Shown here: piece by piece, positions 17,431 to 24,890 of the stretch
How the letters are laid out: each line of letters begins with the position of its first letter
How positions within the stretch are numbered: the first letter of the stretch is position 1
Assembly (NCBI GenBank): GCA_041485845.1
Contig: JBGPKH010000044.1
Coordinates: 1 to 24,890 of the forward strand
Origin: OMOG01 sp041485845
Lineage (GTDB): Bacteria; Acidobacteriota; Terriglobia; Bryobacterales; Bryobacteraceae
Length of the DNA stretch: 24,890 nt
Direction of reading: 5' to 3'
Notes under the pieces: model-generated
Database searches by the model: none
What the model was told of the DNA's origin: nothing
Seen by the model: only the letters and a program-made list of their open reading frames with translations
Program-made: the position numbers and the translations under genes

Positions 17431-18035
17431 TGGACCGCTCCGCCTTCTTTGCGCACGAATCCTGCTATATCGACGAGCCCTGCGAGATCGGCGCGGGCAC
17501 CAGGATCTGGCACTTCAGCCACATCATGAAGAACTGCCGGATCGGCCGCCATTGCAATATCGGGCAGAACGTGGTGATTTCGCCCGAGGTGACGATCGGC
17601 AACAACGTCAAAATTCAGAACAACGTGTCGGTCTACACGGGGTGCATCCTGGAGGACGACGTGTTCTGCGGGCCGTCCATGGTCTTCACCAACGTGATCA
17701 ACCCGCGCAGCCACGTGATCCGGCGCGATCAGTACCAGACCACTCTCGTCAAGCAGGGCGCGTCGCTGGGAGCGAACTCGACGGTGGTGTGCGGGATTAC
17801 GATTGGCCGCTACGCGTTTGCGGGGGCGGGCGCCGTCCTTACCCGCGACGTTCCGGATTACGCGCTGGTGGTCGGCAACCCCGCGCGGGTCCGCGGCTGG
17901 ATGTGCGCCTGCGGCATCAAGCTGAAACTGGCGGCGGATGGCGAGCGGGAAGAGGCGCAGTGCTCCGCCTGCGGTTGCCGGTACGTGAAACGGGGCCTTG
18001 AGGTGGCGGCGGAGGAGGAGCCCACCAGCTCCTGA
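17430..18035 (+). CDS. wbpD: WbpD/WlbB-like N-acetyltransferase (left-handed beta-helix)
   Basis: This is a 201-aa product. ATG 17430 overlaps the wbpB stop by one base (TGATG). Hexapeptide repeats run from about residue 15 to 150, with CEIGAGTRIWHFSHIM, CRIGRHCNIGQNVVIS and VTIGNNVKIQNNVSVY forming successive coils. The phrase IWHFSHI and the later FTNVINPRS segment are characteristic of the WbpD/WlbB subgroup. The C-terminal tail has two Cys pairs (Cys-Ala-Cys and Cys-Ser-Ala-Cys-Gly-Cys) that may bind zinc. It should acetylate the 3-amino group of UDP-2-acetamido-3-amino-glucuronate using acetyl-CoA, and probably acts as a trimer. A decayed partial copy of this gene lies at 18985-19057. 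Confidence 0.85.
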   Translation: MDRSAFFAHESCYIDEPCEIGAGTRIWHFSHIMKNCRIGRHCNIGQNVVISPEVTIGNNVKIQNNVSVYTGCILEDDVFCGPSMVFTNVINPRSHVIRRDQYQTTLVKQGASLGANSTVVCGITIGRYAFAGAGAVLTRDVPDYALVVGNPARVRGWMCACGIKLKLAADGEREEAQCSACGCRYVKRGLEVAAEEEPTSS

Positions 18036-18069
18036 AGGGGGCGGCAGGCAAGCCGCCTATCACGGACGG

Positions 18070-18912
18070 TCATGGAACTGGGCCGCAAATCCGCATTTGC
18101 GTGTGCTCTTCGTCCTGCGGCGTGATGTTCCGGCAATACAGCGGATGCCGGAAATCGTGCAGCACGTACATCTGCTCGTTCCAGGCACTCGGATGGACTC
18201 GCATATGACGAAGCATGTGGATCGGGCACAACTTGAGGGCTTCGTGCGCTTCGTTGAACTCGCGGATCGCGCACAGCTCGCCGGCGTACTCGTTGTGGCA
18301 CGCATGCTCGGGCCACATGATGTCGTCGAAATAGCAATACACCCGCGGCAGACGCAGCGCATGGTTCGCCGTGTCGAACACCCCCAACGCCATCTTCGTG
18401 GAAGAGTAGTAATCCAGGTCGAAGGAAACGAATCCGATGGGGGCCAGATCCTCTCTCTCTCGCCAGGAGTTGGCAGTCTGTGCCACATCACCGAGCACCA
18501 GTTCCGTCCGCGGCGACAGCCGGGAGCGCAGCTTCTTCGCATCCATGGCATAAAAGCCCTTGCCCCAGACGTAAGGAAGATCGCGATAATCTACCGCCTC
18601 CGGCATCCCCTGCCCGCTGTCAAAGCCAACCACGTTGATGGTGATGCCGAAGTATTGGCCGATCGTGCCGGCGATCTTCTCCAGCGCCAGCAATCCACGG
18701 CCACCCGCTACGCCGAACTCGATGACCGAGATCGCGGGCCGCCCCAGGCGCCTAGCCAAGTCAGCGGCGCAAAACACACCGAATGCATAGTGCGGTCGCG
18801 GGAACACTCCGTAGCGGACGCGCACGTCAACTGGACCAACCGGGACTCTGTTCCACAAAGTCCTCGCCCCCGGAATCTGGGTCAGGCGGCGCAAAATTCT
18901 CTCGGCTATCAT
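18070..18912 (-). CDS. TylF-like SAM-dependent methyltransferase
   Basis: This is a 280-aa product. EFGVAGGRG (65-73) is the SAM-binding loop, FDSGQG (97-102) provides the acidic ribose contact, and SFDLDYYSST (163-172) matches the metal-binding and catalytic strand of TylF/macrocin-type O-methyltransferases. Cluster relatives methylate hydroxyls on sugars, so a glycan or nucleotide-sugar acceptor is likely here. It is encoded opposite to wbpD and wbpE and separates them, interrupting what is usually one operon. ATG 18912 gives a short basic N terminus without a signal peptide. The duplicated wbpD fragment lies just beyond its start, suggesting that it arrived by a rearrangement. Confidence 0.7.
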   Translation of the reverse strand: MIAERILRRLTQIPGARTLWNRVPVGPVDVRVRYGVFPRPHYAFGVFCAADLARRLGRPAISVIEFGVAGGRGLLALEKIAGTIGQYFGITINVVGFDSGQGMPEAVDYRDLPYVWGKGFYAMDAKKLRSRLSPRTELVLGDVAQTANSWREREDLAPIGFVSFDLDYYSSTKMALGVFDTANHALRLPRVYCYFDDIMWPEHACHNEYAGELCAIREFNEAHEALKLCPIHMLRHMRVHPSAWNEQMYVLHDFRHPLYCRNITPQDEEHTQMRICGPVP

Positions 18913-21900
18913 GTTCAGTGCCAGACACTATCCTCTGGACGAGCGAGAGCGTCCCAATCTCCTCCCCGGCGCCCGCGGGTCACGAAGAACTGCCGGATCG
19001 GCCGCAACATCGGCCAGAAGATGGTGATTTCACTCGCGGTGACGATCAACAACAACGGGCGCGCGTTAATTAAGCCTGCCCTGCGAGCAGGAAGCCGAAA
19101 CCGCCTGCCCCGCCACACCACACTAGGCAGAGTCCCGATAGCACAAATCTTCTCATCAATATTTACTCCAGAGCCGAGCTTCAAAATGCCAGGGACAGGC
19201 CAGGAGGCCTGTCCTACCTCTGCTAAATTGAAGGAGGATTCTACGCATGGAACAGACTACGGCAAAGCCGATTCCCCTGCTCGATTTGCGCGCCCAGCAC
19301 CAGCCAATCCGCGACGAAGTTCTGGCGGAAGTGATCCGCGTCATCGATTCCCAGAAGTTCATCATGGGGGAGGACGTCCAGAAACTGGAGCAGGACGTCG
19401 CCGCCTACTCGAACGCCCAATTCGCGGTGGGCTGCGCCTCCGGATCCGACGCCCTCTTCCTCGCCCTGCTCGGTCTGGAAATTCGGCCCGGGGACGAGGT
19501 ACTGACCACGCCGTACACCTTCTTTGCCACCGCCGGCGCCATCCATCGGGCCGGCGCCGTGCCCGTGTTCGTGGACGTCGAGGCCGCCACGTTCAACATG
19601 GACATGAACCGCGTGGCGGACGTTCTGTCCGCGCATCCGAAAATCCGCGCCATCATCCCCATTCACCTGTTCGGCGGCTGCGCCGACATGGACCCGCTGT
19701 GCGCCATGGCCCGCGAACGCGGCATCCCGGTGATTGAAGACGCCGCGCAGTCCATCGGGTCGGAGTACCGCGGCCGGCGCGCGGGCAGCATCGGCGCGGT
19801 GGGCTGTTTCAGTTTCTTTCCCAGTAAGAATCTGGGCGGCTACGGCGATGGCGGCATGCTCACGACCAGCGATCCCGCTCTCCGCGAGCGGCTCGCCGCG
19901 CTCCGCGTGCATGGCAGCAAGCGCAAGTACTATCACGACTGGGTGGGAGTCAATTCCCGGCTGGATGCCCTGCAAGCGGCCGTGCTGCGCGTCAAGTTCC
20001 GCCACCTGGATTCCTGGACGCGCGGCCGGCAGCGGAACGCCGCGCTCTATCGCAAGCTGCTGGCCGAATTGGACGTTCCGGTAACAGCTCCGGTCGAGGC
20101 GCCCTACCAGACGCGCCATATCTACAACCAGTTCTGCATCCTGGCCCCCAAGCGCGACCGGTTGCAGGCTTACCTGAAGGAGTGCGGCATCGGCACGGAA
20201 GTTTACTATCCGCTGCCGCTGCACTTGCAGGTCTGTTTCCGGGACCTCGGATACAAAGCCGGCGATTTTCCAGTCAGTGAGAGACTGGCGAAAGAGTCTC
20301 TCGCCCTTCCCGTTCACTCGGAGCTTTCAGCCGACGAGATCGCGCGGATTTGCCGTACGGTGAAAGCGTTCTACGCGGCATGAATCCGGCTAAGTGCCTG
20401 GTCACCGGCGCTGCCGGCTTCATCGGCAGCAACCTCGTCGATCGCCTGCTGGCTCTCGGCCACCAGGTGGTGGGCTATGACAATTTCTCTACGGGGCAGG
20501 AGCGATTTCTGGAATCGGCGCTTCGCCAGCCTTCGTTTGAATTGATTCGCGGTGACTGTCTTCAGCTCGATGAGCTGGCGCGCGCCATGCCCGGTTGTGA
20601 GTGGGTCTTTCACCTCGCCGCCAACGCCGATGTGCGCCACGGCACCGAGCACCCGCGCCGCGACCTCGACCAAAACACCATCGCCACCTGGAATGTGCTC
20701 GAAGCCATGCGGCGCGCGGGCGTTCGCCGCATCGCGTTCTCTTCCACCGGGTCGATTTACGGCGAGGCGCCGGTGATTCCCACACCGGAAGATTGTCCGT
20801 TCCCCGTGCAAACCTCGCTCTACGGCGCGTCCAAGCTCGCGGCCGAAGGCCTGATTGGCGCCTATTGCGAAGGGTTCGGCATGCAAGGCCTGATTTTTCG
20901 CTTCGTTTCCATTCTGGGAGAGCGCTATTCCCACGGGCATGTGTTGGATTTCTGCAAGCAACTCCTGGCGCACCCGGATTACCTGCGGGTTTTGGGCGAC
21001 GGGCGCCAGAAAAAGTCGTATTTATATGTTCAGGACTGCGTGGATGCCATCCTCGAAGCCGTGAATGCAGCCGAAAAGCCCGTGACCGTTCTGAACCTCG
21101 GCGCCAGTGAATACTGCGAAGTGAACGATTCTATTGGCTGGATTTCGGAGCGCCTGGGCGTTCGTCCGCGATTGGAATATACCGGCGGCGACCGCGGTTG
21201 GATCGGGGATAACCCGTTTATTTTTTTGGAGTGTAAGAAGATGCGCGCCCTCGGATGGGAACCGCGCCTCTCCATCCGGGATTCCGTCGTAAGAACGGTT
21301 GAGTACTTGATGGATCACCGCTGGGTCCTTACGGCCGCGCCGGAGTAACGCGGCCAGGCGGCGCGTCGCGGACCTGTCCCGCCTATTGCGAACCGCGCGA
21401 CATGAGCATGGCCTTCACGGTGTGGAAGATGATGTAGGAATCCAGGGTCAGCGACATGTTCTTGATATAGAACAAATCGTATTCCAGCTTGGTGATAGTA
21501 TCTTCCAACGTGTCCCCATACTTGTAGTTGATCTGCGCCCACCCCGTGATCCCCGGCCGAACGCATTGACGCTGCCGGTAGTAGGGAATCTTCGCGGAGA
21601 GTGCTTCCACAAATTCGGGACGCTCCGGCCGCGGTCCCACGATCGACATTTCCCCCTTCAGGACGTTGATGAGCTGCGGCAGTTCGTCGAGCCGGATCTT
21701 GCGGATCAGCCGGCCCACCCGAGTCGCCCGCGGATCGTCCTCAACTGCCCAGACGGCCCCGGTCTCGGCTTCGGCATCGGCGCGCATCGAGCGGAACTTG
21801 TACAGGGTGAACGGGCGCCCGTCCATGCCGACCCGTACCTGGCGGTACAAGAACGGTCCGGCCGAGGAGAGCCGCACCGCCAGGGCCGTCAGCAGCATCA

Positions 21901-24890
21901 GGGGGAGAGCCACAATCATGCCGATTCCCGCCATCAGGAGGTTCGAGATGGTCTGATAAAGCAGAGTCTGGCGCCGCGGCGGGCCCAACTCGCCCGAATA
22001 GATCAGTTGGGAAGGGCGCAGTTCCTTGACGCACACCCGCCCGCAAACGCTCTCGTAGGCGGTGGCGGCTTCTTCGATCACGTGGCCCGCAAACCGCAGT
22101 TCCAGCAATTCGCTCACCGGCATCCGGTTGCGGCGGTCGAACATCCCGACAATGATGCGGGTGGGGCGCGTGGCCGCGACGATTTCGCGCAGCGAGGCGA
22201 TCGGGCCGAGGAGTTTGCCTCCGGGCCGCTCCGCTCCCGGCTCATGGGAATCGTCCACGTATCCGGCCACCGTCAGGCCCTTTTCCGGGTGATCGGCGAG
22301 GTAGGTGGCGATATCCACCAGCAGGGAACTGCCTCCCACCAGCAGCAGGCGGTCCCGTCCCACCACCTCGGCAACGTAAGCGCTGAAGAGAAGCCGCCAC
22401 AGAAAAATCCCACCCATGGCGAGAAAACTGCCCAAAACCATGACGCGGATCGGCATGCGCAGGCGGCTGTCCAGATAGCTGACCAGACCTTGCATCAGGA
22501 ACGCGATTCCGATCGCCAGGCACAGTTCCTGCGCCAGCGCGATTCTCGATTTCACATAAATCTCGGAGTAGAAATCGTGAAGGTATAGCCCGATCAGAAT
22601 GCTGAGCAGGACCAGAAGAATGCTCACCCCGCCGCCGTCGTTCAGCAGGTAGCTGGCCGGGTCCACTGGCATCACGTAGTAGGCGGCGAGAACGAACGAC
22701 CCTGCGATCAGCAGAATTTCGGAGACCAGCAGGGCCAGAGTGCCGGCGGGTATGAAGACCCGAAATAGACGAATCATCCAGCAGGCACCGGGGGCAGACT
22801 CACGTCAGCCACATTATAACCGGATTCGTTTCGCCCGGCCGGCGCGGTTTGTCCACCGCGTCCCGTGCGAAAATGGCGGTTTCATGCTGCAACCAGATCT
22901 AGCAACCGAAGCAACGGCCAAGATCCTCGAGGAGAAGATCCGGACACGGCGTGCGCGTGTAGGGATCGTCGGGTTGGGCTACGTCGGACTGCCGCTGGCC
23001 GTGGAGTTCGCCAAGGCCGGCTTCACCGTCACCGGCATCGACATCAGCCAGGACAAGGCCAGGCGCGTGAATGCCGGAGATTCGTACGTGGGAGACATTC
23101 CCAGTGCGACCCTGGGCCCGTTGGTGGAAGCGGGCAAGCTGCGCGCCACCTCCGACTTCTCGGCGGTGCTGGAACTGGACACCATCAATATCTGCGTGCC
23201 CACTCCCCTGCGCAAGACCAAAGATCCGGACATGAGCTACATCGTGGCGTCGTGCCAGGAAATCGCCAGGCACTTCCACGCGGGAATGCTGGTAATCCTG
23301 GAATCGACCACGTACCCCGGCACCACAGACGAACTGGTGCTGCCGATGCTCGCGAAATCGGGCCTGGAAGTGGGGCGCGATTTCTTCCTGTGCTTTTCGC
23401 CGGAGCGCGTGGATCCCGGCAACCCGAAATACCAGACCGCCAACATTCCGAAAGTGGTGGGCGGCTGCACGCCGGCGTGTACCGATATGGGCCGGCTGTT
23501 TTACGCGCAAGCCCTGGAGCACGTGGTGGCGGTCAGCTCCACGCAGGTGGCGGAAATGGTCAAGCTGCTGGAGAACACCTTCCGCATGATCAATATCGGG
23601 CTGGTCAACGAGATCGCGATGATGTGCGACCGCATCGGCATCAACGTGTGGGAAGTGATCGACGCGGCCGCCACCAAACCGTTCGGCTTCATGCCGTTCT
23701 ATCCGGGGCCGGGCCTGGGAGGCCATTGCATCCCCATCGATCCCTTCTATCTTTCCTGGAAGACCAGGCAGGCGGGTATCGAAGCGCGGTTTATCGAGCT
23801 GGCCGGGTACATCAACGGACAGATGCCGCACTTTGTCGTGGACAAGGTACAGAACGCGCTGAACGACGCGGGCAAGGCGGTGAAAGGATCGCGCATCCAC
23901 GTGATGGGGGTGGCCTACAAGCGGGACATCGAGGACGTGCGCGAATCGCCGGCGCTCGATATCATGCTGCTGTTGCAGCGCCGCGGCGGCGTGATCTCGT
24001 ACAGCGACCCGCACGTCCCGGTATTGCGCCTCGATGGCCTGGATCTGGCCGCGGCTCCGCAGGAAGCCGCCGCCGCCGCCGACTGCGTGGTGATCGTAAC
24101 GGACCATTCCGCCTTCGACTACGCCGCGCTGGTGGAACGCGCGGCCCTGATCGTGGACTCGCGGAACGCGCTGAAGGGCTTCCGATCGGAGAAGATCGTG
24201 CGGCTGTAGGGGATGCGCCTCATTTAGTCGTGCGTCAGGTGTCGCGCCAGATCGCGGCATCAAGACTGTTCTAGCCCGACTTTCGCAACACGCCGGATGG
24301 TACGCAACGCGTGAATACGTTCAGCTTCAAGGTCGATGGCGGAAAACTGACAGGCACAGTGGCGGGGACGCAGGACCAAACCCCCATTCAGAACGCCAAG
24401 ATCAACGGCGACGACATCTCGTTCACGGCGGAGCGCCCCTTCGGAACTTTTACTTATAGCGGCAAGGTCAGTGGGACCGAGATCAAATTCAAGGTGACGT
24501 TCAACGACCAGAGTTTTGAGATGACGGCAAAGCGAGAACTGAAGCGTGAACGCGGTTGCCTTGTGTTGGCCGCTCAATGCGGGGGCGCCTCCAACCTCTT
24601 ACCGCCAAAACGGCTAAAGGGGAACGCTTGAAAACATACCACTATTTGGGCCGCTACGCGCAAAACAGCACTACACGCAGCAGTGAGTTCTTCTACCAGC
24701 AACGCGTCTGAGACCACTGCTTTCGTTACCTGGGCAGCTCTCGATGTTCCTAGCGGGACTTTCGCAATAATCAGGTAGTTGGGTGCCGGCGAGGGCCTCC
24801 GGAGGCCTGTCAAACAGGGGTTTCGCCTTGATCGCATGCCTTGCTAGTGCTAGATGAAAGAACCTCTTACCCGAAGGAAGTGCCCACGGA

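Overview
The window reads as high-GC DNA from an Acidobacteriota-type soil bacterium, most like the Candidatus Solibacter/Bryobacter group. This is inferred from a decayed BlaR1-type M56 peptidase fused to a TIGR03435-type domain, a BlaI-type repressor fragment, and a secreted protein with a carboxypeptidase-regulatory-like domain. No rRNA or tRNA gene was seen, so the assignment rests on protein families only.

Layout. (1) 1-3895: a frameshifted BNR-type remnant, an exported 711-aa protein with a CxxCH motif, and the M56/TIGR03435 pseudogene. (2) 3938-7577: a tight + strand operon of an SDR oxidoreductase, a Gfo/Idh/MocA oxidoreductase, a GHMP sugar kinase (HddA-like) and a sugar-1-phosphate nucleotidyltransferase (HddC-like). 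It probably makes an NDP-activated heptose or a derivative. (3) 7537-9790: a plasmid-type replication initiator (RepA/RPA family, - strand) converging on that operon, with at least nine iterons of consensus TTTACGCTCAAACCCATG behind its start. This looks like an iteron replicon embedded in a polysaccharide locus. (4) 9791-12541: a predicted outer-membrane beta-barrel, remnants of two - strand genes, and a SAM methyltransferase with an extra C-terminal domain. (5) 12811-13136: five direct repeats of about 36 bp separated by 35-37 bp, CRISPR-like in geometry but without cas genes. They abut a soluble REC-PAS-HK-REC hybrid kinase (- strand). Upstream of the kinase lie operator-like inverted repeats and a candidate small RNA of about 125 nt with its own terminator. 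(6) 15739-24209: a DUF1829-type remnant, then genes for UDP-2,3-diacetamido-2,3-dideoxyglucuronate synthesis (wbpB, wbpD, wbpE, wbpA-like), an epimerase, a TylF-like methyltransferase and a membrane polyprenyl-phosphate sugar transferase. (7) 24275-24890: an N-truncated secreted-protein fragment bounded by a short direct repeat, then nothing recognisable.

Together the intact genes supply nucleotide sugars (heptose type and diacetamido-uronic acid type), the initiating sugar-phosphate transferase, modifying methyltransferases and a possible envelope barrel for a surface polysaccharide. Glycosyltransferases, flippase, polymerase, GmhA/GmhB and the WbpI epimerase are not in the window. The high density of broken genes, partial duplications and repeats, together with the plasmid-type replicon, marks this as a rearranged, accessory region.
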